In this document: piece by piece, positions 7,293 to 15,134 of the stretch | Layout of the letters: each line of letters starts with the position of its first letter | How positions within the stretch are numbered: position 1 is the stretch's first letter | Assembly (NCBI GenBank): GCA_018242425.1 | Contig: JAFEBX010000011.1 | Coordinates: 1 to 64,000 of the forward strand | Direction of reading: 5' to 3' | Length of the DNA stretch: 64,000 bases | Source of the DNA: Pseudomonadota bacterium | GTDB taxonomy: Bacteria; Pseudomonadota; Gammaproteobacteria; Xanthomonadales; Xanthomonadaceae | Made by a program: the position numbers and the translations under genes | The notes under the pieces: model-generated | What the model was told of the DNA's origin: nothing | Seen by the model: the letters and a program-made list of their open reading frames with translations, nothing else | Database searches by the model: none

Positions 7293-8441
7293 TCAGACAA
7301 ACTGCAATTTGGCCAGCTTGTCGCGTGCAGCACCTTGGACAAGGTGCCCGTACGTTTTGTTGATCATCTCCAACGACGTGCCCGTCAGCTTGGCCACAGT
7401 CACCACGTCCATGCCACCGACGATGGCGTCAGTGATCCAGCTATGCCGCAGCGCATAGGCGACGGTTTCAGAGGGCAGCTTGGCGATCGCCACCGCAGCC
7501 TTCACCCTTGGCGCCCAAGCCTGAGCAGTCCATGGCGTCCCGCCATCGGTGAACATGTGAGCCTTCGGTAGCTTGCCTTTCGCCAGCCGTTCGAACAGCA
7601 CCTTCGCTGCCGGTGATATCGGAATAGTCCGCGGCCCGGTCTTCGTCCGGAACGTGACGCTCACCGTGCGGCCGTCATAGTCCTTCCGCAGCATCGCAGC
7701 GGGATCACCGGGCCTGCAACCGGTCAGGGCGATGCAAGTCAGCAGGTCGCGCAAATCGCCCTCAGCGGCCTCCAGGAACGCCGCGCGTTGGGTCTTGTCG
7801 AGATAGACGTCCCGGCGCCCGTCAGCGTCCTTGTGGGGCTTGATCGCGTTCCATTCGACCGCACGATCCTGCGGAATCTCCCTGCGGCTCACGGCGCGGT
7901 TCAGGGCCGCCTTCAGCGACGTCAGGTTTCGGTTGAAAGTCGCCTTGGATGGGATGCCACTCTTCCGGCCGGTCATCTCGCCGGCCTCCATGCGGGCCAT
8001 CCATGCCTCTAGCTGCCGCTGGGTCAGTTTGTCTGCCCTGATCTTCCCGATCACGTCGTCGTAGACGATTCGGTCAAACCGCTTACGGGCGTCGATGGCC
8101 GTGCGCTTCCTTCCCTCGGCCTCAATCGCCTTGGTGTAGTCCCTGCAGACGTCCGCCACGGTCAACGGTCGGTCGGTCTGCACTCCGGCCTCCACGATGC
8201 GCTTCCAGCGCCTTGCATCGCGTTTGGCGGCCTCGTAGTCGTTCTCTGCCGTCACCGGGCCTAGCGACTGGTAGACCTGCTTCCCCTCATCGTTGCGGTA
8301 CCTGGCGATCCAATTGCCGCCCATCTCCAGTCGGCGGAATCCAACGAATAGGCCACGCTCCACTGGTGCGCCCCAATAGGGCTCCCTGCGTGGCTGCAGC
8401 TTGTTTCGGACGGTCGATTTGTCGATCTGCTCGCGGGCCAT
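7293..8441 (-). CDS. int: Tyrosine-type phage integrase
   Basis: A 382-residue site-specific recombinase. It has an N-terminal arm-binding/SAM-like region, including residues 130-190 with the TLTSLK-type core-binding helices, and a catalytic domain. Catalytic residues are visible: Arg in ALTGCRPGD, His-x-x-Arg in ALRHSWITD and the nucleophilic Tyr in NKTYGHLVQ. The start at MAREQIDKS is chosen because the upstream extension overlaps repeated TTCCGTA sites that look regulatory. The gene lies next to an ssrA 3'-end copy, a common integration target for this family, and reads away from it. Confidence 0.92.
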   Translation of the reverse strand: MAREQIDKSTVRNKLQPRREPYWGAPVERGLFVGFRRLEMGGNWIARYRNDEGKQVYQSLGPVTAENDYEAAKRDARRWKRIVEAGVQTDRPLTVADVCRDYTKAIEAEGRKRTAIDARKRFDRIVYDDVIGKIRADKLTQRQLEAWMARMEAGEMTGRKSGIPSKATFNRNLTSLKAALNRAVSRREIPQDRAVEWNAIKPHKDADGRRDVYLDKTQRAAFLEAAEGDLRDLLTCIALTGCRPGDPAAMLRKDYDGRTVSVTFRTKTGPRTIPISPAAKVLFERLAKGKLPKAHMFTDGGTPWTAQAWAPRVKAAVAIAKLPSETVAYALRHSWITDAIVGGMDVVTVAKLTGTSLEMINKTYGHLVQGAARDKLAKLQFV

Positions 8442-8560
8442 TTCCGTATTTTTCCGTACGCCTCCGGGGCCGCTACGAATGACGGCACTCCGTTCCGTAC
8501 GGACTCTATACGGAAATCCTAGTGTGGGCAACTATGGGGTGATGTGGGGATAAATCTATA
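8441..8560. promoter_or_regulatory. Integrase promoter/arm-site region with repeated TTCCGTA and TRTGGGG motifs
   Basis: TTCCGTA occurs near 8442, 8452 and 8493, with the inverted TACGGAA near 8509, flanking the integrase start. Next come TGTGGGC, TATGGGG and TGTGGGG at about 8523-8550, at 10-11 base intervals. These look like binding sites for integrase arms or an accessory factor. They resemble the TTTRTGGGCGA repeats at 108-130. Confidence 0.4.
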
Positions 8561-8605
8561 TATATCAGCATCTTGCCCTTCCTGCGTGGAGTGGTGTGGA
8601 GCCTA

Positions 8606-8649
8606 GTTAGCGCCTTCGGACGCGGGTTCGATTCCCGCCATCTCCACCA
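8606..8649 (+). other. Attachment site: 3' end of ssrA (tmRNA) duplicated by the element
   Basis: The sequence carries a perfect T-arm (GCGGG TTCGATT CCCGC), then CATCTCCACCA, the 3' end of tmRNA. The 5' half of tmRNA is not upstream; the integrase promoter is there instead. The segment is therefore the fragment left on one side of an integrated element, and the intact ssrA should lie beyond the left edge of the window. The exact crossover core cannot be placed without the other junction. Confidence 0.75.
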
Positions 8650-8656
8650 ACAACGG

Positions 8657-8686
8657 CCCCGGATTCGCAAGGATCCGGGGTCTTTT
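8657..8686 (+). terminator. Rho-independent terminator of ssrA
   Basis: CCCCGGAT pairs with ATCCGGGG, followed by TCTTTT, directly downstream of the tmRNA 3' end. This marks the return to chromosomal sequence. Confidence 0.8.
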
Positions 8687-8738
8687 GTTGGCGCGATTTG
8701 TTTGTATGCTTCGGGAATCGTCACGATCGATGCATGCC

Positions 8739-9836
8739 ATGAAGATCCAGTCCTTTCGCCTGGGGATGCTGCGCATCCCATTGAAGACGCCCTTCAAGAC
8801 CGCGTTGCGCACGGTGGAACAGGTCGAGGACGTGGTGTTCGCGCTGGAAACCGACGACGGCCATGTCGGCTACGGCAGCGCGCCGGCGACGGCGGCGATC
8901 ACCGGCGATACCCATGGATCGATCATCGACGCCCTGCGCACGTATATCGGCCCGCGCCTGGTTGGTGGCGACATCGCGCAGCTCAATGTACTCATCGCCA
9001 CCGTGCAATCGGCGTTGCAACGCAATACCAGCGCCAAGGCCGCGGCGGAAATCGCCCTGCACGATTTGTGGGGCCGGTTGCATGGCGCACCGCTCTACCA
9101 ACTCCTGGGTGGTGGCGATCCCCGGCTCGAGACCGACATCACCATCAGCGTCGACAACATCGACAAGATGGTCGCCGACAGCCTCGATGCCATCGCTCGC
9201 GGCTTCACATCGCTCAAGGTGAAAGTCGGCAAGGACATGGCCACCGACATCGAGCGCATGCGCGCGGTGCACGATGCCGTGGCTGGCCGCGCCCTGCTGC
9301 GGCTCGACGCCAACCAGGGCTGGACGGCGCGCGAGGCGATCCACGCCATCCGCACGCTGGAAGATGCCGGCGTCCGCATGGAACTGGTGGAGCAACCGGT
9401 CAAGGCGCACGACATCGACGGCCTTGGCGAAGTCACCGCGAACGTAAACACGCCGGTAATGGCCGATGAAAGCGCGTTCGGCCCCCGGGAGACGATCGAC
9501 CTGATCCGCGCGCGCGCCGCCGACATCATCAACATCAAGCTGATGAAGGCCGGCGGCATTTCCAACGCGCTGAAGATGGCCGACATCGCCAGCGTCCTCG
9601 GCGCCGAATGCATGATTGGCTGCATGCTGGAAAGCCCGATCGGGGTCACCGCGGCCGCGCACGTCGCGGTGGCGCGCTCGGCCACCATCACCAAGATCGA
9701 TCTCGACGGCCCGTCGCTATGCACCCGCAACCCGGTGCACGGCACCACGCTTTTCGACGAGTCACGGATCGTGCTGGGCGATGGTCCGGGACTGGGGATC
9801 GAACGAATCGACGGGATCGAGTGGCTGGGCGGCTAG
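8739..9836 (+). CDS. L-Ala-D/L-Glu (dipeptide) epimerase, enolase superfamily
   Basis: A 365-residue cytoplasmic enzyme that epimerises L-Ala-D-Glu-type dipeptides during murein peptide recycling. Enolase-superfamily motifs are visible: the catalytic Lys pair in LKVKVG, metal ligands in LDANQGW and MADES, the second catalytic Lys in NIKLMKAGG, and CMLES near the C-terminus, typical of the dipeptide epimerase branch. The start MKIQSFRLG (8739) fits family N-termini; an in-frame ATG at 8730 is the alternative. It is the first chromosomal gene after ssrA and overlaps the next gene tail-to-tail by four bases. Family assignment is strong; the exact dipeptide preference is not visible. Confidence 0.85.
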   Translation: MKIQSFRLGMLRIPLKTPFKTALRTVEQVEDVVFALETDDGHVGYGSAPATAAITGDTHGSIIDALRTYIGPRLVGGDIAQLNVLIATVQSALQRNTSAKAAAEIALHDLWGRLHGAPLYQLLGGGDPRLETDITISVDNIDKMVADSLDAIARGFTSLKVKVGKDMATDIERMRAVHDAVAGRALLRLDANQGWTAREAIHAIRTLEDAGVRMELVEQPVKAHDIDGLGEVTANVNTPVMADESAFGPRETIDLIRARAADIINIKLMKAGGISNALKMADIASVLGAECMIGCMLESPIGVTAAAHVAVARSATITKIDLDGPSLCTRNPVHGTTLFDESRIVLGDGPGLGIERIDGIEWLGG

Positions 9837-10276
9837 AACGGCCACCAGCCGCGCCCGGTCATCGCGTAGCGATCCGCCGCCTGCTCGAAACGGTTGCGAT
9901 GGCTGACCCCGCCGCATAACAGGTACAACGGCAGGAACAGCACCCCCAGCACCATGTACTGATAGACATGCGCGCGTTCGTGGTCGCCGAGCACGATGGG
10001 TGGCGTCTGGGCGAGACCGGCGCGCTGTGCGTAGGTGACGCAGGGACAGTCGAGCGTGTCGCCGGTGTGGAGGATGACGTTTCCGAAGGTGATCGCCCCG
10101 CCCGGCCCCCACGGCCAGTGCTGGAACACCACTGCAAGATCATTGCTTCGCCAGCGCGGTTTCGCGCCGAACGGCAATGCGACCACGCCCAGCAGCATGC
10201 CGACCAGACTGTTCGGCAAGGTCCAGACGGCACCGAGCAGCTGCAACAGGCGGCGCGACAACGGATGCATCGGCAT
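9833..10276 (-). CDS. Conserved membrane-associated protein with HERxHxxQ motif
   Basis: A 147-residue protein with a hydrophobic N-terminal segment (LVGMLLGVVALPFG) and a second after DHERAHVYQ (MVLGVLFLPLYLLCGG). The HERAH plus downstream FEQAADRYA pattern resembles a degenerate zinc-peptidase site, but catalysis cannot be claimed. It begins about 12 bases after the phaC stop on the same strand and may be co-transcribed with phaEC. Function unknown. Confidence 0.65.
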   Translation of the reverse strand: MPMHPLSRRLLQLLGAVWTLPNSLVGMLLGVVALPFGAKPRWRSNDLAVVFQHWPWGPGGAITFGNVILHTGDTLDCPCVTYAQRAGLAQTPPIVLGDHERAHVYQYMVLGVLFLPLYLLCGGVSHRNRFEQAADRYAMTGRGWWPF

Positions 10277-10290
10277 CACGATTCAGTTGC

Positions 10291-11382
10291 TCAACGCGAG
10301 CGCCGCACCAGCCAGGTGTGGATGGTTTCCGGCACTTCGTGCTGGGCACGGCTCGAGACATAGATGCCGATGTGACCGCCGCGGAAACTGAGTTCGGTGT
10401 AGTCGTCGGTACCGACCAGTCCCTTCAGCGCCTTCGAGGCGTCCGGCGGCACCAGATGGTCCTGTTCGGCGTAGATGTTCAGCACCGGCATGTCGATGAA
10501 GCCGAGATCGACCTCGCGATCGCCGATGGTGATGCCTCCGTTGACGAATCCGTTGCCCTGGTAGAACTGCTTGATGAACTGGCGGAAGGTCTCGCCGGCC
10601 TGGTCCGGCGAATCGAAGATCCATTTCTCCATGCGCAGGAAATCCTCGAGCGCCTTCTTGTTGTCGAGAATGTCGACCAGTCCGACGTACTTCTGCATGT
10701 TGAGCCGGAACGGCTTCAGCATCAGGTAGGAATAGTTCATCAGGTCTGCGGGGACGTTGCCGAGGGTGTCGATGAAGAGGTCGACATCGAGACCCTGCGT
10801 CCAGTTCGACAGCATGTTGTCCGGCGTCTGGAAATCGACCGGCGTCACCATGGTAATCAGGTTGCGGACCTTCTCCGGATGCAGCGAGGCATAGCACAGC
10901 GAGAACGCGCCGCCCTGGCAGACGCCGAGCAGGTTGATGCCGTGGACGCCGTGTTTTTCACGGAGGAAATCGACGGCGCCGCCGAGGAATCGCTCGATGT
11001 AATCCTCGAGCGTGAGGTAGCGATCGGAACGATCCGTATAGCCCCAGTCGATGACGTAGACGTCCTGCCCGCGCTCCAGCAATCCCTTCACCAGCGAGCG
11101 GTCGTCCTGCAGGTCGATCATGTAGGGACGATTGACCAGTGCATAGCAGACCAGGATCGGCGTACGCACCAGCGCCTGCTTTTTCGGATGAAAGCGGTAG
11201 AGCACGGTCTTGCCGTCGCGCCACACCTCCTCGCGTTCGGTCGCGCCGTAGTCGTAATCACCGACATCGCGCAACGTCTCCAGCCCGGCGCCGAGCTTGG
11301 ACTGCATGCCGATGGTTTCCTCCACCAGCGCTTCGGGCGTGAAGTTGAGCGGGCTCGTCCTGTTCGCGTCTGCTGCGGCCAT
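10291..11382 (-). CDS. phaC: Class III poly(3-hydroxyalkanoate) synthase subunit PhaC
   Basis: A 363-residue alpha/beta-hydrolase-fold synthase that polymerises 3-hydroxybutyryl-CoA at the granule surface. The lipase-like box is GVCQGG with the catalytic Cys at residue 155, the Asp lies in AEQDHLVPP and the His in GGHIGIYVS. Its length fits class III PhaC (~355-365), which needs PhaE. The ATG is one base after the phaE stop, giving tight coupling and confirming this start over the much longer upstream extension. The adjacent phaE makes the class assignment strong. Confidence 0.95.
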   Translation of the reverse strand: MAAADANRTSPLNFTPEALVEETIGMQSKLGAGLETLRDVGDYDYGATEREEVWRDGKTVLYRFHPKKQALVRTPILVCYALVNRPYMIDLQDDRSLVKGLLERGQDVYVIDWGYTDRSDRYLTLEDYIERFLGGAVDFLREKHGVHGINLLGVCQGGAFSLCYASLHPEKVRNLITMVTPVDFQTPDNMLSNWTQGLDVDLFIDTLGNVPADLMNYSYLMLKPFRLNMQKYVGLVDILDNKKALEDFLRMEKWIFDSPDQAGETFRQFIKQFYQGNGFVNGGITIGDREVDLGFIDMPVLNIYAEQDHLVPPDASKALKGLVGTDDYTELSFRGGHIGIYVSSRAQHEVPETIHTWLVRRSR

Positions 11383-11383
11383 G

Positions 11384-12490
11384 TCAGCGGCTCCGTGGAC
11401 GTTTGCTGCCGGTGGTCTTGGCGGTCGATGCCGTCTTCTTGCGTGCCGCGGGCTTGCGCGCGGCGGGCGCCGCGTCAGATGGCTTCGATCCCGCCGACTG
11501 GCGGCGCAGCATGCGCTCGAGCTCGGCGATCTTGCGATGGGCGGCATCGATTTCGGTGCGCGTCGGCAGGCCGAACACCGAGCACATCTGTTCGATCTCG
11601 CGCTGGACCTGCTGGCGCAGGCGCATCTGCGCATTGACCATCTCGCCATACACGCGGCGGAATTCTTCCGAAAGCGCGATCTCCGCATAGGACTGCTCGG
11701 CGGCATCGACCCAGACATTGAACAATGCACGCGCGGTGGTGAGTTGCTTGCCGGGTTCCTCGTGCTTCTTCAACAGCTCCTCGAACACGCCGACCGCGTC
11801 CTGGCTGGCCTTCAGCAGCAGCGCGTTGTAGGCCGAGAGACGATCCTGGTATTCGACCTGCGACTGCATCAGCGACTGGATGCGTTCCTGGTGCTCGCGC
11901 GTCAACCCGAATGCCGGCATGCCGAGCCAGCTGTGCGTTTCGCGGCGCCAGGCATCAAGCCACGGGCGCGCGGCGTCGTACCACGCTTCCAGGCTGTGCG
12001 ATTCCGCGCCCTGCAGGCCCTTGAACATGTCGAGCACGGCCTGGTTGCCCTGTCCTTCCATCACCTGCCGCCATTGGTTGGCGATCCCCGCGGCATCGGC
12101 GTTCTGCGACGCGAGTTGCGCCGCCATCTTCTGCATTTCACTCCACCACGTGCTGGCCTGCGCGTTCATGCGATCGGCGACATTGCGCACGCCCTGATCG
12201 GGCACGCCCATCGCCGCGTTGTTCCAGAACGCCATCGCCTCGCGCCAGCCGGCGGGTGCGCCGCCCATGCCGGGCATCGCGCCGCCCATCATGCCGGGCA
12301 TCCCCGGCATGGCGAATCCGGGCATGCCGAAACCCTGCATTCCCGGCATCCCCGAACCGAATCCGAACGGTGATGCGGGGGCCGCGCCAAAGGGCGATGC
12401 AGCCGCGCCGCTGTTGCGCATCATCTCGTTCCAGGCCGTCCAGTACTGACGCGAAAGCTGCTCGAAATCCGCGGGCCAGGGCGAGTTCAT
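11384..12490 (-). CDS. phaE: Class III PHA synthase subunit PhaE
   Basis: A 368-residue partner of PhaC, required for activity of class III synthases. The family signature is visible: N-terminal FEQLSRQYWTAWNEM, a Trp-rich middle (WYDAARPWLDAWR, ETHSWLGMPAFG), a helical region and an Ala/Lys-rich basic tail. An unusual insertion at about residues 47-78 is almost entirely Gly, Met and Pro (GMPGM, AMPGMPGMMGG). Its DNA is a degenerate repeat of GCCGGGCAT read on the plus strand. It immediately precedes phaC. Confidence 0.93.
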   Translation of the reverse strand: MNSPWPADFEQLSRQYWTAWNEMMRNSGAAASPFGAAPASPFGFGSGMPGMQGFGMPGFAMPGMPGMMGGAMPGMGGAPAGWREAMAFWNNAAMGVPDQGVRNVADRMNAQASTWWSEMQKMAAQLASQNADAAGIANQWRQVMEGQGNQAVLDMFKGLQGAESHSLEAWYDAARPWLDAWRRETHSWLGMPAFGLTREHQERIQSLMQSQVEYQDRLSAYNALLLKASQDAVGVFEELLKKHEEPGKQLTTARALFNVWVDAAEQSYAEIALSEEFRRVYGEMVNAQMRLRQQVQREIEQMCSVFGLPTRTEIDAAHRKIAELERMLRRQSAGSKPSDAAPAARKPAARKKTASTAKTTGSKRPRSR

Positions 12491-12555
12491 GCGATGTCGT
12501 CCGAGTGGAATGGGACGATGCTAGCACGCAGCGATGATGCGTCCGTTTGCCTGCT

Positions 12556-13188
12556 TCAGGGCTTGGGAATGCGAATCGTGCTGATCATCAGCGAGCCCGA
12601 CAGCGCGAACATCAACACCAGCGGATGCAGCTGCCAGCGACCGAGCATCACCACCCCGCCCCACAGGTCCTGGCCGATGTGGTCCTGCCACACCGCGATC
12701 GCGAGCACGACCACCAGCAGCAGGCTGGTCGGGATCGGCGTGCCCTCGAAATACTTGACCTTGCCTTCGGCGCCGGTCAATTGTTCGGCGGTGACGTTGT
12801 AACGCGCGAGGCGGCTGACGCCGCAACCGACGAAGAAACTGAGCACGACCCAGTCCCACAGCCCTTGCATGCCGCAGGCGTAGGCCAGCGCCGCCGGTGC
12901 GACGCCGAAGGAAATCACGTCGGCCAGCGAATCGAGTTCGCGACCGAGCGTGGAGGCGACCTTGCGCCAACGCGCGATGCGGCCATCCAGTGCATCGAAG
13001 ATGAAGGCCAGCGGAATCAACGCCATGCCGACCAGCAAGTCGCCGGTGACGTCGTCCTGCAGGAAGCGCATCGCCGCGAAGATCGCGCCGGTGCCGCAGA
13101 ACGCATTGCCGAGCGTGAACCAGTCGGCGAGCCGGAACTCGCGCAGCATGGAAAAGCGTTTCGGTCTGCCGGGATCGGGTGTGTCCAT
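12556..13188 (-). CDS. pssA: CDP-diacylglycerol--serine O-phosphatidyltransferase
   Basis: A 210-residue integral membrane enzyme making phosphatidylserine from CDP-diacylglycerol and serine. The CDP-alcohol phosphotransferase motif is complete: DGRIAR, eight residues, then GRELDSLAD, with all conserved Asp residues. Several hydrophobic segments surround it. The ATG at 13188 is preferred over an upstream TTG. It sits between the 3HB-oligomer hydrolase (upstream, same strand) and phaE. Co-transcription with the PHA genes is possible but unproven. Confidence 0.9.
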   Translation of the reverse strand: MDTPDPGRPKRFSMLREFRLADWFTLGNAFCGTGAIFAAMRFLQDDVTGDLLVGMALIPLAFIFDALDGRIARWRKVASTLGRELDSLADVISFGVAPAALAYACGMQGLWDWVVLSFFVGCGVSRLARYNVTAEQLTGAEGKVKYFEGTPIPTSLLLVVVLAIAVWQDHIGQDLWGGVVMLGRWQLHPLVLMFALSGSLMISTIRIPKP

Positions 13189-13225
13189 GCCACCAGACTG
13201 CCAGATCTGCAGGCTGGACGGCAAA

Positions 13226-15049
13226 TCAGTTCGGCAGGCGGAGATCGTCGCGGTTCAATGCAGCATCACCGCGCGGCCTGGCATCGATGCGGACATCCGT
13301 GGTGGCGATGGCCGCGTGGCCTTCGATCTGGGCCCACACGCGGTCCAGCCCCTCGTACATATACGGCAACAGCGGCACGAAACGTTGCGCGTATGACGGG
13401 AACGCAAGGAAGGCGTCGAAATGTTCGGCCTTGCCGACCGTCCAGTAGGCCACCGGGCGACCGGCGGCACGCGACGCCGCAACCCACGGCGCACTGCTGA
13501 AGGCCGGCGGCACCAGGCCGTCGTCGCTGCCATGGATCACCAGGATCGGGAAGCCTTTCTGCGGCACCTTGGCATGCGTCGCGGCGATGCCGTCACGCAC
13601 GCGCTTGGCATCCGCACCTTGGTCGGTCCACAACGCGCGCAGGCAGCGTTCACCCGCCAAGGTGAAATCCGGAGGCGCCATTTTCGGATCGATCAGGCCG
13701 ATCGCGTTGCCGGGCGGAATGCCGCTGCCATCGCTCCACCACGTCGCGCGTTCGGCTGGCGTGGTCGGGCGCGGTTTGAGATCGGTGCCGATCGCCGAAT
13801 AGTTGAATCCACAGGGATGCTCGCCGGCGCGATAACGCCCATAGGCCGACGCATAGGCCACCGCAACCGCGCGCCACAGGTCGAAACCGACCGATGCCGT
13901 GCCGCCGTGCAAAGCCTCATCCGTCCACCCCTTCGCACGCAACTGTGCGTGCGCGGATGCTGCCTGCTGCGCGACGGTTTCGCCTTCGACCAGGCCGAGT
14001 TGCTTGAGGCTTGCGCAACGCTGCGTCCACAACGGCTCCATCTGCGCGCGCAACGGCGGCTGCGGCAACGCGTCGGCCGGCATGTCGAGCAAGGCACATG
14101 GCATCAGCAATGCCGCTTCGGTCGCGAAGTCGTACAGCGGACGCCCACCTTCGGCATACACGTTCGGTTCGCCGGCGACGACTCCGGACAACCAGCCGCC
14201 CTCGAGCTCGGCCGCGCGCAACACCGCGCCACCGCCATTGGAAATGCCGGTCGCAATGATCTTCGTGTTCTGCGGAGTGAATGGCGCCTGCGCGGGATAG
14301 GCCTTGTCGAGCATGTGCAGGGCGAATTCCGCCGCCTGCTTCACGTGACGGCCCCAATCGGCTTCCGGATTGTCGCCGGAATGCGCGTGCTTGAAAGCGA
14401 CGCCGCTCGCGCCGGTGGCGAGTTGCGGCTTGAACGCATCGGCCTTGTCGGCGGCAACGCGTTCGCCGGCGGCATCGGCGCCTTCGTTGGCATCGATATC
14501 GAAATAGTCGGTGCCCGCGGCCTTGTCGGTGTGGACGACCGCGCAACCCTTGGGCAGGCCCCAGGCCGCACCGACCGCCATCGCCCCATAGACGCCGCGC
14601 GAACCCGAAGCGACCGACACCACCACGCAGCGCTTGCGGGTGTCGAAGGCATCCGGCAGCTGCAGCACCACGCGATGCGGTGCGTGCGCGCCCGGCAACG
14701 TCAGCAGCGCCGAATATTCACGACCGGGCACGCTGGCGGTGCTGCCATAGACCGTGCCGTAACCGCCATTGGGCGAGAGATCGGCGATGCCGCGCCAGTT
14801 CGCCCAGATCGCGCGACGGCGACGTTCGCTTGCCGTGGGATGGGTGGCATCGGCGAACGCGGGTGGCGTCATCGCGCGCAGGCCGTCGAGCCCTAGGCCG
14901 GCGGTCAGCAAATCGTCGCCATTGCGATGTTCGGTGATGGTGACGTGCGCAGCGTCCATGGTGTTCCTGGCGGCGTGTTTCGGGCGCGCGGCGGCGAAAG
15001 CTGAACCAGCCGACACGAGTGCGGAAAGCAGGAGGATGAACGGTCTCAT
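13226..15049 (-). CDS. Secreted D-3-hydroxybutyrate oligomer hydrolase
   Basis: A 607-residue exported hydrolase of the bacterial 3HB-oligomer hydrolase family, which cleaves short 3-hydroxybutyrate oligomers to monomers. A clear signal peptide (MRPFILLLSALVSAGSAFA) puts it in the periplasm or outside. The likely nucleophile is Ser270 in ISNGGG. Other family-like stretches are GYGTVYGST, HTDKAAGTDYFD, the Asp region VIHGSDDGLVPP and the His region KAEHFDAF. The start at 15049 is fixed by the signal peptide. It is divergent from the CrbR-like regulator across 85 bases that hold a motif repeated at 21619. It neighbours PHA synthase, a coherent polymer-turnover context. Confidence 0.88.
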   Translation of the reverse strand: MRPFILLLSALVSAGSAFAAARPKHAARNTMDAAHVTITEHRNGDDLLTAGLGLDGLRAMTPPAFADATHPTASERRRRAIWANWRGIADLSPNGGYGTVYGSTASVPGREYSALLTLPGAHAPHRVVLQLPDAFDTRKRCVVVSVASGSRGVYGAMAVGAAWGLPKGCAVVHTDKAAGTDYFDIDANEGADAAGERVAADKADAFKPQLATGASGVAFKHAHSGDNPEADWGRHVKQAAEFALHMLDKAYPAQAPFTPQNTKIIATGISNGGGAVLRAAELEGGWLSGVVAGEPNVYAEGGRPLYDFATEAALLMPCALLDMPADALPQPPLRAQMEPLWTQRCASLKQLGLVEGETVAQQAASAHAQLRAKGWTDEALHGGTASVGFDLWRAVAVAYASAYGRYRAGEHPCGFNYSAIGTDLKPRPTTPAERATWWSDGSGIPPGNAIGLIDPKMAPPDFTLAGERCLRALWTDQGADAKRVRDGIAATHAKVPQKGFPILVIHGSDDGLVPPAFSSAPWVAASRAAGRPVAYWTVGKAEHFDAFLAFPSYAQRFVPLLPYMYEGLDRVWAQIEGHAAIATTDVRIDARPRGDAALNRDDLRLPN

Positions 15050-15081
15050 GCAACGACGATAGCCCCTCCAGCCATGGGCCG

Positions 15082-15107
15082 CATCGTACTTTGGTGCAAG
15101 GCGGCAT
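15082..15107. promoter_or_regulatory. 26-bp motif, copy A, between 3HB-oligomer hydrolase and CrbR-like gene
   Basis: The copy starts CATCGTAC, has CAAGG in the middle and ends GCAT. It matches 20 of 26 positions with the copy at 21619-21644. Both contain CYTT-N5-AAGG, an imperfect inverted repeat. Position between divergent starts suggests a regulator site, perhaps for the adjacent CrbR-like protein. Confidence 0.5.
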
Positions 15108-15134
15108 GTGCTCGCAGCTGATAGGCTGGACGCG

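Larger units (their letters stand above)
1..8649 (-). mobile_element. Integrative phage-type element (prophage remnant or satellite) at ssrA, left part cut by window edge
   Basis: Genes run right to left: integrase, three small early genes, a regulatory block, more small genes, an O-like replication protein, a major capsid protein and a tape-measure protein. The right boundary is a copy of the tmRNA 3' end at 8606-8649. The 217 non-coding bases at the left contain repeats resembling those beside the integrase, so the left attachment site may lie just outside the window. Terminase, portal, maturation protease and head-tail joining genes are absent from the visible part. The base composition is visibly more AT-rich than the flanking chromosome. 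The boundary on the right is well supported. The true extent on the left is not known. Confidence 0.75.

Noticed and set aside
8575..8649. Complete tRNA or complete tmRNA gene
   Set aside because: The 3' T-arm and CCA are perfect but no 5' acceptor strand pairs upstream; integrase promoter sequence is there.
13421..14896. Long open frame opposite the 3HB-oligomer hydrolase
   Set aside because: GC-rich third positions create long antisense frames. The product is Arg/His/Gly-rich with no family features, and the minus-strand gene is clear.
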